A stretch of DNA of 64,000 nt from Warburgia ugandensis (Eukaryota; Streptophyta; Magnoliopsida; Canellales; Canellaceae). The notes beneath the pieces are model-generated. The model made no database searches. It worked only from the letters and a program-made list of their open reading frames with translations, and was not told the DNA's origin. Below are positions 11,104-22,775 of this stretch, piece by piece; position 1 is the stretch's first letter; every line of letters begins with the position of its first letter. The position numbers and the translations under genes are program-made. The stretch covers positions 65,821,414-65,885,413 of the forward strand of contig CP141126.1 in the NCBI GenBank assembly GCA_035236585.1, written 5' to 3'.

Positions 11104-11760
11104 CGACCTCCTTTCTTAATGGTATTTGAGTAATCACATTACAATTATCAACCACTATTTGAAAGAATTCTCATGCCTCACTTTCATCTTTTAACATGAG
11201 GGTCCCTGCATCTATCATTTGTCAATTTTGATGCATCAATGCCTCATATAAGTATTGAACTTGCTACCATTTCTCAAATCCATGATTAGGGAATTTTTGC
11301 AATGGTTCATTCCATCATTCCCAATATTCATAATATTTTTCATCATCCCTTTGTTGGAAATTGATAATTTCACCATGAAGGGCATTTGTTTTGTGAACAG
11401 GGAAGAACTTGTTCAAAAGCTTCTTAGACAATTGGTCCCATGTATGTATAGAACCTACCTCCATGGAATTAAGCCATGACTTGGTTCTGTCCTTAAGTGA
11501 GAACAGGAATAGCCTAAGCTTAATCGAATCATCCAAAAAATTTCAAAACCTAAATGTGGCACAAATATCAAGGAACTCCTTAATATGTAGGTAGGGATCC
11601 TCGCGGTCTCGACCATAAAAGTATGGAGTAATTGAATGACTCCTGGCTTTAACTTGAAGTGGTCAGCATTTGTGGGAGGTAAAGTTATGCAGAATGAGAT
11701 ATTAAGTTATAAAGGTGCATAGAAATCTCTAATTGTTTTGTGCTCAATCTCTGCTAGTTA
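11104..11760 (-). pseudogene. Athila/Tat-like gypsy gag N-terminal part (proximal half)
   Basis: The minus-strand reading gives a typical retrotransposon gag capsid core: IKLRLFLFSLKDRTKSWL and WDQLSKKLLNKFFP at 11400-11536, then a broken continuation to IKKGGR at the family A insertion point. Joined across that insertion the reading frame carries on directly at 1428, so the two segments are one gene. It has in-frame stops (for example near 11315) and no convincing intact start codon. Gag would assemble the virus-like particle in the cytoplasm. The gene is followed downstream (lower coordinates) by protease and upstream by a roughly 1-kb leader. Confidence 0.8.
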
Positions 11761-12802
11761 CGTTTAATCTCTAGGTCTAAAGGTGCTAACTCTAGGTTCT
11801 GAGATTGATGCACTTGCATGAACTAGCCTAATCTAAAATGTCCTAGTCTAAATGTTGGCTCTAACTCTGCGTGATGTAAACAAAAGGCATAATCAAACAA
11901 TCCTTAAGCTAATAAGCCAAAATATTTTAACTTTCTTGAATTTGTGTGGGGACAACACTTTTAATTTAACCTAATCTAGCATTCCTCCTCTCCTTTAGAT
12001 TTGACTATATATTGCTTACCAGTTAGGTTTTGTGCAAGGTGGTTAATACAATCCTCATGTAAGGAGGCATTTAGATCTCACAAACATCAACAGAAGGCGT
12101 GGAAAAATCACTTGAATTTTAAGACATCTACTATAACCATAGTGCTCAAAAGCCACTGGAGTGATAATAGATTGTGTCTTAGGAAGAGGGTCCTACCAAC
12201 ATATGTGGCCCTATAGGTCTCTTCTAATTGATTTTAGATTAATTTAAAAGGTAGGGTTGTGCTCTTGAGGTGATTATCCTAGGTGGACTAAGGAGTGATG
12301 ACGAAATCCACCCTTGATTTTATGGGGGTAGGGTGTCCTCACTAATTAATTTCCGCACTCCATGGCAGTTTAATCAGCATATATATCACCTTAAGCATTA
12401 AACGTGCCCGGAGAATGCAATTAAAATAGTAAACTAATGCAAAACCCTAATGTATTATACAACCCTTTTAAAATTAAAATGGAAACTACAAATTACAAAG
12501 ATCCTCACTACAAGATTCACTCAAAAGAAAAGGAAAATCCTCATATAAGAAAGCAGAAAAATTTCTATTTTGATGAAGATCCACTTGACAATTTCCTCCA
12601 CTTTCCATCTTCTTGAAAAAGAAAGAAATAAGTACCAAATTTAGGAAACAAGGTGATTATGCACTAAAAAAATTAAAAAATGCACCTAAAAATGCCTAAA
12701 ATACTAAAAGTATCCAATTCCAAAAAAAATTATTCTTTTGAATTTTTTTATATTTTTGGATTTTTTAGACTTTTTGATTAAATTTTATAAAAACTTCATT
12801 GC
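11761..12802 (-). other. Athila/Tat-like untranslated leader between primer site and gag
   Basis: No coding capacity is seen on either strand beyond chance ORFs. Reverse-complemented, the part at about 11940-12330 resembles the leader of the plus-strand copy at about 24500-24900, with shared phrases such as CCCATAAAATCAAGGGT and ATCAATTAGAAGAGACCTAT. A stretch at about 12013-12096 is also similar, inverted, to part of the family D LTR at 55103-55190. Long leaders are normal for Athila/Tat elements. Confidence 0.65.
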
Positions 12803-12826
12803 AGGTCCCCGACAATGGTGCTAATT
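12803..12826 (-). promoter_or_regulatory. Primer-binding site, Asp-tRNA type, of the minus-strand Athila/Tat-like element
   Basis: The reverse complement reads TAGCACCATTGTCGGGGACC, a slightly decayed form of the TGGCGCCGTTGCCGGGGA site typical of Athila-type elements, which prime minus-strand DNA synthesis from tRNA-Asp. It lies 8-9 bases inside the LTR end at 12835, as expected. Confidence 0.75.
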
Positions 12827-12834
12827 TTTTTTTT

Positions 12835-14852
12835 TGTGTTTTTCACAAGGACACAACTATTGTAGTATAGCTAATGCAAGTACGGGTCAATCCCTCAGGG
12901 ACTTGCTTTAAGAATTTGGAATTTTATTAAAATTTAATTATTTAAAAATTGAATTTATATGAAAATATTTAACAAAAAGTGCAATCAGACTTCAGATGTG
13001 TTTAATCAATGAAATTATAGTTGTCCAATTCAATAGAAATAGAAATTTAAATAAAAAAATTCACTTCCCTAGGCTACTTATCTTCCCCAGCCTTCATCAA
13101 CATGTGTATGGTGCTTCTGATTAATGATCATCTGGATGGATTAGGTACATTCCAAAAATTCTAAGAGATTTGAGCTAAATAAGGATTTTGAGTTTTAACG
13201 GCTCAGATCTAAGTTTACATACTTAGATTGAAGATCAGTAATGATAAACATGCTTTAAAATGTCCTATAACCTAGATCTAAAAGTAAATTGAAAATTGGA
13301 ATTGAAATTGAAATTGAAATTGAAATGGAAGAGAAATTGAAGATATTCTAAAATTAAACCTGAATTGTTAATCTACTTAAACTTGAATAAGACAAATTCA
13401 GATTAAACAGTTCCTTGATTAAATGAGAATAACACAGACACGGTCAAAAAATGTAAATAGAATTTTTCTACTAAAGGCAAAATAGGAAATTTTCCTTAAA
13501 GTTCCTTAAAATTCCCATACACATAAAACAAAGGGAGAAGATGACTTTTTTTGAAGAAGATGGTTGCCAGTGGACTGGAGGGTGGAGGCAATGCTTAGAC
13601 CATTGAAGAAAATGGAAGCACGGCTCGAGGAGGATGTCGTCTAGCTAATGCAGTGGAAGAAAAGGAGCATGGGATGATCTAGGCAACTGACTAGACAAAG
13701 AGAGAGATAGAGATGATTCGTGGAGTCTTGAAGTCGGTTTGGAATTCATCCGGTGTGAGTTGCATGGTGGATAGCTGGGGTGGAGATATAATGGAAGGTA
13801 CGGTGAACAAAGGAGAGGAAATGAGAGGGGGAAACGTGATGCATGGACAGAGAATGGAGTTGGGAAAGGATAGGTCTGTGAGAGGGAATGGGCTGACCTG
13901 AGAAGGAGAACAAAGCTAGAGATGGAGGAGAAGAAGGAGAGATAATGATGCGGTGGTGTAGGGATCTGGGCATCGACTAGTCTAGTTGATGCCCTGATGA
14001 AAACAGGAAGAAGGAGATGGGGACGGGGGTTCGATGATGGCAAGGGAAAAAGGATACGGTGATGGGTTTGGTGGTGCTGGGCTGGGTTGGGTTGGAAGTG
14101 GAGACAGTAAAGGGGTGAAAGAGAGTGAGCTAAGAGAGATGGGGAGATCGGGTGTGGTGAACAAAGTGGATAGAGGGATGAGAGATGGGGATAGTTTGGT
14201 GTCGAACTCTGTAGCTGAGGAGAAAGGTGAAGAGCTGTGGTGCATGAAAAGGAAACAAACACAATGAAATGGAAATAGAAAAACCTATGAAGATAATGCA
14301 AAGAAAGAAAAGGGAAATAGTGAAACAATGAAGAACAGGCATGGCTGAGGAAACAAAACTAACTCTAATTGCCTTAGGCTCTCACAACTCCTCTTCTTAT
14401 AGTTTTCCCCCTTTCTTATCTCATCTCCCCATCTTTCCTTTAAGAGTTAGTTTCCTATTAGGAAACTTCCTCTTCTTCCTAAAAGTCCATCCATAGTCCT
14501 CTCCTTATTAGGACTCTTCTTCTATTAGGAAACATTCAAAATTTTCTTTGTCAGAGATCTGGTCTGTCAATGCTCTCTTGAATCATTTGCACCATTGAAT
14601 TTCAATCTAAACCACCCAAGCCATGATTGGGTTGATCTGTAAAACAAAAGACTAGATTAGAGTCATCTAACCATACATTAAGCTTCTGATTAGTTTAGAT
14701 GATCATCTAACTGTTAATTTTGACAACTTACAGTTAGATAAGAAATTTAAATTAATTTTCATATTTTATCTAAAAATCATCAAATTGATAAGTTAAATGG
14801 TCTAATTAAATGCTAAACTAGGGGTCTTTTGGCCAAAATTAAACACTTAACA
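12835..14852 (-). repeat. 5' LTR of the minus-strand Athila/Tat-like element
   Basis: The LTR is bounded inside by the primer site and outside by TGTTAAGTG... (reverse complement of the bases ending at 14852), giving a TG...CA element of about 2.0 kb. A purine-rich block (about 13640-14340) produces long minus-strand Ser/Pro/His-rich open frames that are low-complexity artefacts. A possible promoter, CTATAAGAAG on the minus strand, lies near 14395-14405. The partner LTR is off the left edge, so the outer boundary and target duplication could not be checked. Confidence 0.6.
13299..13326. repeat. GAAATT microsatellite
   Basis: About four and a half ATTGAA units within the minus-strand Athila/Tat-like LTR. 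Confidence 0.85.
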
Positions 14853-15350
14853 CATTCCCCTTGCAGCAATGTGCTACATCGAATCTCAAGTGCAGTGGAA
14901 AATGGGTAAGGGCTGTTAGAGCATCCTGTCGAATATGACATGTTGCATCAAAACTCAGGTGTAGTGGAAAGTAAACATGGGTTCATGTCATGAGGGTCAA
15001 GAAGTGCAAGGCTAAATAGGCTATCTTAAGAGCATAATATTCATATTGCCACATAGAATATAAGGACATTGACAAGTAAGAGTCTAGAGTTAGTAGATAA
15101 AATGAAATGTAGGAGAGTCAACATAACTCATATCCAAGAAATTGAGTGGCAAGGGGCCAAAACTAAAGAAATCATGGGTATAAGCTTTGGTACATAGGAA
15201 AGGATAATAACATAAATGGCATGTCTCTAATTTTAAATTTTAGAATTAAAGGATAAGGTTGCAGGTATTAAAAGAACTAGTGATAGAATAATAATAATAA
15301 AACTTATTCTAGGAGAGTAGATCACAAATGTTATGAGTGCATATGCACCA
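14853..15350 (+). pseudogene. LINE 5' part: start of endonuclease domain
   Basis: Plus-strand translation with several frame changes gives endonuclease motifs of plant LINEs: a decayed start around SKSLELVDKMK (about 15075), then IQEIEWQGAKTKEI (about 15140-15175) containing the conserved QE and W, ISDR/ILGE-like segments near 15270-15320, and the start of the SAYAP motif at 15335-15350. The rest of the domain resumes at 19494. The endonuclease nicks target DNA for target-primed reverse transcription. The true 5' end of the LINE is uncertain; it abuts the LTR at 14852. Confidence 0.75.
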
Positions 15351-18300
15351 TGTGACACCCAGGGTTTTCATGAAATTTTTTTGCGTTTCTTTTCAAAAGG
15401 TGGCGTGCCTCTAATTTTAAAATTTAAAAATAGCAAAAGATAATTTTCTTTGAAATTCATTTTTCCAAAAACCTGGATGTCACCTCAACTCTCATACTTT
15501 ACATAATATAGTTTTTATTGAAGATAGACATACATTTTATGAAACAACAGGACCCATCCAGTGGTTCACATACACAGCCCCTACAATCATTATATTAAAT
15601 GTCCAACCAGCATAATCCAAATAACTAACTACACAACACAAAATCTTTAACAAAATATATACGTGAGCGTAGAAGTATGGCTATTGAACTCCTCTTGCTT
15701 GTGCATGTCTTCTCCTGTCTGTCTATATCTGAGATATTGTAAACATAAAACATTTACAATATCTCAGCAAACTATGCTTGGTAAGGGAGATTTAAGAAAA
15801 CATGTTAATTATATATGAATTAAGAATTTAAAAGCAATTCAAATATTCAAGTTCATCATGATGCTTATATGGGATGAAGTTTACCACATAGTTCATAATT
15901 CAATAATTTCATTAATAATTCAATTCTCTGCAAGTCATTGATAAAATAGCTATTTATAATTCATCTTCATTATATGAATATAATAATAGCTCTTTAGAGA
16001 TTATCCTTTACATGATATATGCAATTCACTGGCATTTTAAATATTTATCATTATCATTTTCCATATGATACCATACTCTACATAATATATCTACCCATTC
16101 ACTTTCCCCATACGAAAACTTTTATGAAACTATGTCCTCCAACATATACATATCGGACTATAACATGTATATTAAAATCGTTAAAATTCATACAAAGTTA
16201 TGAACATAGTCCATAGGTTTTATAACCTACATTCCCAGACTATACTCGGTCTTAAAATCATACCCCTTCCATACAGGGTTTATAATACTCCAGCAGCTGC
16301 TGGTAACATCATAAAAGGCATCTCATCATGCCATCATCATAATAGGCATCTCATCATGCCATCATATACCCATGTCATCATGCTATCATATACGCTCCAT
16401 AGTGCATCAAATAAAAGGACTACTATGCCACAGTCTAAATTCATACAACGCCTAGATAACTGCATAATAATCCACTAATACCAATTGTGAAAATAACAAA
16501 ATTCATGTTAACATGGGGGGAACCATGGTTGTCACAGTGGCGGCCCTCCTATGATTGCCCCACCCAACATTTAGCATCTCATTGGGCATGGTATCCATCA
16601 TATAATAAATTTAGGAGAGCAAGTGGCCAAACCCTACAACTCTCCTAGCATAACATCCTTAGGCCTATACCTGTCTAAATCAAAACTCTCAAGCCACCAT
16701 GCCTAGATGTAAAATAATAATACACAGGCGTCTTGCCTGTCCATAATATATATATATATATATGAATATCTCATCACAATCATAACATCCTCACTTATTA
16801 GGTAATTGCCCACCAAGGATGTAAAGTAAAATCCTAGACTCATATAGCGCATATGATGTAATGGTACCCATGTACCATAAATTTCTTTTTATCACAATAA
16901 TAGTTATGATATTTTTAAGAATAGATCGTGTGTATCCTTTAATATCATTCAATAGGCGTCAATTATAAGCATGTCATTCATATAGTATTTCAATTAACAA
17001 ATTTTCATCATTCACAAGTAAACATTTTTCATTATCAAATGTCATATGATATGCATAATTTAATTGATATAATATCTATCATAAAAATAAGATCGTGTTT
17101 AAAAAGGGCATGCATCTTACTATTAAGACATGCTTTCTTAATTCTCTACCTACCTCGTGTGGCAAGTTCATCCATTTTCCACCAAGTGATTGACTCCTCC
17201 TTTCCACTTGGACTCTCCAAATCAAACAATCAATTAGCAATTCCTAACTGAATGGTCTAATTGAATAGGCAGAATTGACTAGGATCATAGAGCTTGATCA
17301 CTTTCCTTACCTAGATCCTTGATTGACCTCTACCTTTGATCAAGATCAGCAGGATCTTCTCTAATCAAGCTTTTGATCTTAAATCTCTTATCAGATTCTT
17401 GATATGCACTTCCTAATGGTCATGATAGCCTATTTGGATTTGAAAAACGGAGTCAGATAATCACAAATCAGATGATTTGACCTTCGATCAATGGTCGGGT
17501 AAATTCAATGGTTGGGTCTTGGTAAGATCTCCAAAATTAGTCACATATCCATCATTCAAAGATAGATCAATGACTAGATCTTGATGGATAGTTAGATAGG
17601 TCATAGATCCGGTTCGATCAAGGGTGTAGTCATGATCGATGGTCGAATCTTCTACCATCAATGACCATGTAGATGGGTTTTGTTCCTTGTGTTGCAAGGA
17701 TCTTGAGGGTACTCTCTGATCTTTCACATCCTTCCTAGATTGTCCAAAATCATGGATCAAAGTTCAATTATTTATTAGGGTTTTGTTAAGTCAACTCAGC
17801 TCCCACAAACAAGTCAGGAGTGAGTTGACTCAGTAGGTCAACTGAACCCTAACTCGCCATATAGAAAACAAGGGAGATGTGGGAGTGGTGGTCAGTTGTG
17901 GCTTCATATTAGGTCGTCTTCTGATCCAGGCCACATGGGAAAAGAGAGATGAGTAAACCAGTCCAGACTCATCGGCCCACCCTTGGCCTTGGCTAAGTCA
18001 GTGACACAGGGAAAATTGAGGAACTGTGTTCGTGGCATGCCGAGGATGGAAAAAGAAAACATAGTAAGATCTGGCTGGCTGGCCTAGGTGCATAGGCATG
18101 TCCGGCTAGTTGTGCTATAGGGAACTTGACTCGGGTGTGGGGAAAGAGAGGGAAGAGGTGGAGGTCAAATGGGGTTTCATGCACTGGTGAGAGGAAGTGG
18201 GGAATGGGCGAGGAGGATCATACACTAGTGCCCTATAGGCTTAAGTGGCAAGCATGCATTCAAGGCTCCGATGGTGGGGTTGAATGGAGGGGGTTTTGCA

Positions 18301-19493
18301 TGCTAGAGCTGAGTGATCTATTATCAGTGGGGGAATAGCAAGATCAGAAAGAGGGGGCTTTTCTATCACTAGAGAAAACCCAATAAGGGTTTCTATCAGG
18401 CATAAAGAGAGAAGGAAAATGGGGTTGTGCCGGTGCTGGTGGGGGAGATCAGAAGGATGAGGGAAAAAAAAATGGTGAAGGAAAATAGGGTTTTGCCAAT
18501 GCTTGCTCTCGTAGTTGTGAAAACCAGAGAGGGAGGTGAGATGGGTTATTATCGGTTCAAGGGGGTCAGGTTTCTAGGTAGCAGGTATTGATGCCTAAAA
18601 AGGAGATCGACCGGAATATGTACACCGGTCACCCATTCATAACCTAGGTAATGGACTTCACATGTCGATAATCAAAGGGGAATAGGGAAGTTGTCAGTCC
18701 AAGAAAGATGATGGTGATAGGCTGGGACACTGGTTGGGCAGTGCCAGCCAGAGGTGAAGAAGACAGAGAGAGGGAGAAAGGTTTTTCGACAATGACCATT
18801 GGAGGGGAGTGAGATAGAGAGGGAAGGGAAAAGATTGAAAAAAAGTTGGGTTTGGTGTCCTATTGCCCTAGTGAGATGACGGAGATCGTTGAAGGGGATA
18901 TTTTGTTAGGGGTTTGCTGGTCAGAGAGGAAGGAGATGATTGGAGAAGAAAGGGGAATCCGATCAAAGGGGGTTTTTGCATTCAGTTGGGGTTGTCGGTG
19001 TGGGGTTTCACGGCTGGAGAACAGATCATATGATTTATTCTTCCTTTGGAAAGTCACAAAAACAGGGATGCTAATATCAATATGGCCCCCTCCTTTTAGT
19101 TATTATAAATTATTTCTTCTTTTTTTTTAATTTAGTTTATATTAGTTGTTAATCATGATGTTTTTACCACTTTAAACACCATGATACTAGTTAATGATTT
19201 TTTTTCAACTTCATTGACTGTCACATTCTAGCTACAAGTGGGGCCCACTTAGTGAAATTACAAAAATACCCTTTTGTATGAAAATTACAGTTTATTTGTC
19301 CAATCTCCGATTTCAACAAACTTAGTGTTGGTGGATTCGTATCAATGAGTACATTCCAAATATTCATGCTTCCTCTCCAAATTCCATTTTTATAAAAATT
19401 TATTTGCTTTGGGTCAAAATTCCAAATATATTCTAAAATTTCAATTTCACATAATAACACCCAGAATGGTATTTACAAAATTTGGTTGTTACA
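15351..19493 (-). mobile_element. Solo LTR of family B inserted in the LINE
   Basis: A 4143-bp sequence beginning TGTGACACCC and ending GGTTGTTACA (so TG...CA on the minus strand), flanked by the perfect 5-bp duplication CACCA (15346-15350 and 19494-19498). No primer site, polypurine tract or coding region is present, so it is a solo LTR left by LTR-LTR recombination. A second copy is 45608-52265, and the family D LTR is a diverged relative. A strong hairpin lies at 15729-15767. The many small ORFs inside are chance frames. Confidence 0.93.
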
Positions 19494-19960
19494 CACCACA
19501 GGTAGGGTTAGAAGATATAATCAAGAGACAGTTTTGGGAGGATATGAAGGGAGTCATGCAAGAAATTCCCAACACAGAGGGAAATTTATAGGAGCAGACT
19601 TAAATGTCCATGTAGGAAAAGAAAAGGAAGGATATGATAGGGTACATTGAGGTTATGATATCGAAGAATAAAATGAGATGGCAGAAGCTATCCTCGATTT
19701 TTCTTTGGCATATAACCTAGCCCTTGCAAACACATTCCTTAAGAAGAGGGATGAACACTTAATAAACTTTAAAAGTGGACTCCATAGAAGCCAAATAGAC
19801 TTTTTGTTACATAGGAATACCGAAAGATCAATGTGTAAGGATTGTAAGGTGATACCTTGTGCAAGTGTAAGCTCACAAGATGGTTTAATAGTTATGGATA
19901 TCTACATTAAAACATGAAACAAAGGAATTGAACTTAATAGGTATCTAAAAACTAAGTAGT
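19494..19960 (+). pseudogene. LINE endonuclease domain, second part
   Basis: It continues directly from 15350: (Y)APQVGLEDIIKRQFWEDM, then a decayed GADLNVHVGK (about 19590-19620) with the conserved GDLN-type box, and HLINFKSGLHRSQIDFLL (about 19760-19810), which corresponds to the endonuclease region with the catalytic S-Q-I-D/DFLL motif. Stops and frame changes are frequent. About 640 bp of poorly conserved linker follow before the RT. Confidence 0.82.
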
Positions 19961-20579
19961 GGAACTTAAAAGGGGAGAAAATAATCTCACTCATAACTAA
20001 GTTGATGATTGAAGGAAATTGGAACAATGAAGTAGAAGTAAACACTATGTGGATTAATATGGCTAAGTTCATTAAGAAAGTGGAAAAAGATATACTACTC
20101 ATATCTAAAGGTAAAAGTTAATTAGTAAAGAAAACTTGGTGGTGGAGTGAAACAATACAAAAAGTTATTAAAGAAAAACAAGTGTGTTTTAAATCATGGG
20201 AGAGGACTAGAAATAATGAAAACTATGAACAGCATAAGAATGCCAAAAAGGTTGGTAAGAGAAATAGTAAGTGAGGCTAAACTTAAGGTATATGATAATC
20301 CCTATAATAGACTACGATCAAGAGAAGGTGAGAAAGATGTATTTAAACTTGCAAAAATAAGATAACAGCAGGGTAAGGACTTAGAGCATGTTAAGTGCAT
20401 TAGAAGTGATGATCAAAGGGTACTAGTCAAAGATGACAAGATCAAATAAAGGTGGAAAGTTACTTTCAAAAATTTCTAAATGATTATTTCCCTTAGAATA
20501 TAAGGATTGAAAGTTCTATAAACCTAAATAACATTAGACATTATAGATACAATTATAAGATTTGAATACTTGAAGTGAA

Positions 20580-21660
20580 GAGGCACTAAAAAAGATGAAA
20601 TTAGGAAAGGCCTTAGGGCCCTATGGTATACCAATAGAGGTTTGGAAGCATATGTGAGATACTGGAATAGTTTGGTTGACCAAGTTGTTTAATAAGATTA
20701 TAAAATCAAAGAAAATGCTGAATGAATGGCAGTGGAACTCTATTGTACCAATTTATAAGAATGAAGGAGACATACAGAGCTACACTAATTATTGGGAGAT
20801 TAAACTTATGAGCCACACTCTAAAACATTTAAAAAGAGTGATTGAGAAGAGGTTATGGCATGAGACAAGTGTATCAGAGAACTAGTTTGGTTTCATGCCT
20901 GAAGGTCTACAATGGAAGCTATTTTCTTACTAAGACAAGTGATAGAGAAATATAGGGAGAGGAGGAAGGACCTCCACATGATCTTTATTGAATTAGAGAA
21001 AGCTTATGATAGGGTCCTTAGAGAGTTAATATGGAGGGTGTTGAGTGAGAAAGGAATTTTGCGAGGGTATATAGACGTAATTAAAGATATGTATGACAGA
21101 GCAGTAACAAATGTTAAGAACACTAGTAAGGAGGCTAGTGATTTTCCTATCACTACAAGATTGCACCAAGAATCGACATTGAGCCCATACCTTTTCACAC
21201 TAGTTATGGATGAGTTAATAGAACATCTACATGAGGAGATTCCATGGTGCATGCGACTTGCAGATGATATAGTTTTAATTGATGAGACAAGGGAGGGTGT
21301 AAACACGAAGCTAGAGTTATGGAGAGAAGCATTACAACCTAAAGGATTTAAAATCAGCCAAACTAAGACAAAGTATATGGGATGCAATTTTGGTAAGGAG
21401 AGGAGCAGGAATGGAGCACTAGTAAAGATTGATAACCAAGAAGTCCCCATAAAATACCACTTTCAGTATTTAGGATCGATGATTTAAGAGACTGGAGAGA
21501 TTGAGAGGGAGGTTACCCAAATAATCCAAGTGGGTTGGAATAAATGGAGATGTGAATTTAGAGTTTTGTGTCATTGGAGGGTGCTACTCAAACTAAAAGG
21601 AAAATTGTATAGGATTGCTATAAAACCATCCATGCTTTATGGATCAGAGTGATGGGTAGT
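20580..21660 (+). pseudogene. LINE reverse transcriptase
   Basis: A non-LTR RT fingers/palm with GKALGPYGIPIEVWKHM (about 20605), LNEWQWNSIVPIYKNEGD (20715-20775), a frameshift at FGFMPG (about 20893-20905), then MEAIFLLRQVIEKYRERRKD (20912 onward), FIELEKAYDRV (catalytic Asp environment has E for the usual D in F-x-D-L-E-K-A-Y-D), QESTLSPYLFTLVMDEL, and LADDIVLIDE, the active-site box with A for the usual F in FADD. The open run 20912-21487 is the longest intact piece. It then decays through the thumb. RT copies LINE RNA at the target nick. Confidence 0.9.
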
Positions 21661-22057
21661 TAAAAAACATCATGTTCTTAGGCTAAGCATAGCAAAAATG
21701 AGGATGTTGAGATGGATGAGTGACAAGGTATGAAAGGATAGAATTAGGAATGAAATCATTAGAGGAAACTTAGTGGTAGCATCAATAGGTAATAAGATAA
21801 GGGAGATTTGATTTAGATGGTTTGGACATGTCAAATGAAGTTGAAAATGGCACCAATTGGAATGAGTGAGGCAATGCAAGTAGAAGGTTCTAAAAGGGCA
21901 AGGGGAAGGCCCAAAAGAACATGGATAGAGGTGGTGAGAAAAAATTTAAAAATTTTAGGACTAAATGAAGCCATGGTACTTAATAGAGGAGAACGGAGGA
22001 ACAAGATTCATGTGGCCAACCCCTAATTAGGATAAGGCCTTGATGATGATGATGAAG
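21661..22057 (+). pseudogene. LINE 3' end with C-terminal tail and GAT repeats
   Basis: The tail includes the conserved basic C-terminal motif RARGRPKRTWIEVV (about 21892-21940) and RRNKIHVANP near the end, typical of a group of plant LINEs without an RNase H or zinc-finger end. The element finishes with GATGATGATGATGAAG (about 22039-22057), a simple 3' tail used instead of poly(A). Confidence 0.82.
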
Positions 22058-22614
22058 TAAGGGTTAGAATCATTCTAGTGCAAGTAGATGAATTTTAGGA
22101 ATAGTTGGTAGAAATCAAGGTGACAAAAAAGGGCCCATGCTAAATCTATACAAAAGGTAGCAGAATTTCACCAGCTTTACATGTTATTTCGATCCATGTA
22201 AGTAATCTAAGCGACATGAGTCATGAACTAATGATTAGGAGAAGTTAAGCCATGTGAGCCATGAACAAATGATTAGGAGAAGCTAAGCCAAGTGACCCAT
22301 GAAGCCAGGATGTAAGCCATCCAAGCCATTTAAGCCATCCAACAATAGGTCCACATGTTTTGGGAAGTTTCTAAGCAATTTTCCACTTGAACAAAAAAAG
22401 AATTTTGAAGAGAAGAAATAGGAAAAAAATGGACTCTATCAACATGGGTAGGTGGCATGCACATGTGGACCAATAAGAGAAGAGACCTAACTCCTTTAAA
22501 CTTTCCTTTTCCTAGGTCTCCCACTTCCTAGCAATTTCCTCTAGGTTTGCCACTTCCTAATCCTCCTTCCTAGTTTCCTCTTTTTAAGTCTCCTTGCCTT
22601 ATCCAACTACCTTT

Positions 22615-22642
22615 CCCTCACCCTCACCCTCACCCTCACCCT
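22615..22642 (+). repeat. CCCTCA microsatellite
   Basis: More than four head-to-tail CCCTCA units within the family E LTR. It is not the plant telomere repeat (CCCTAAA). Confidence 0.9.
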
Positions 22643-22767
22643 TATCTTATCTTATATTCTTTCCCAAATCTTATGCCATATTTCCATCTTCCTTAAGATA
22701 AAGATTAGAAAATATTCTCTTTTTAAAAGGGTGAAACTCATATATTAATAGGACTCTCTCCACCATC

Positions 22768-22775
22768 TATAAAAA
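22768..22775 (+). promoter_or_regulatory. TATA box of family E LTR
   Basis: TATAAAAA in the context CATCTATAAAAAGTAATTC, in the middle of the LTR where the U3/R boundary would be. Confidence 0.55.

Noticed and set aside
13645..14342. Long minus-strand Ser/Pro/His/Leu-rich open frame of 227 codons, with overlapping frames on both strands
   Set aside because: It lies in a purine-rich low-complexity part of an LTR; the frames are open on several phases because of base composition and match no family I know.
15730..15767. Hairpin considered as a rho-independent terminator
   Set aside because: The context is a plant LTR, the stem is AT-rich and no T run follows; the bacterial terminator model does not apply.
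22615..22642. CCCTCA repeats considered as an interstitial telomere tract
   Set aside because: The plant telomere repeat is CCCTAAA; only the general look is similar, and it lies inside an LTR.
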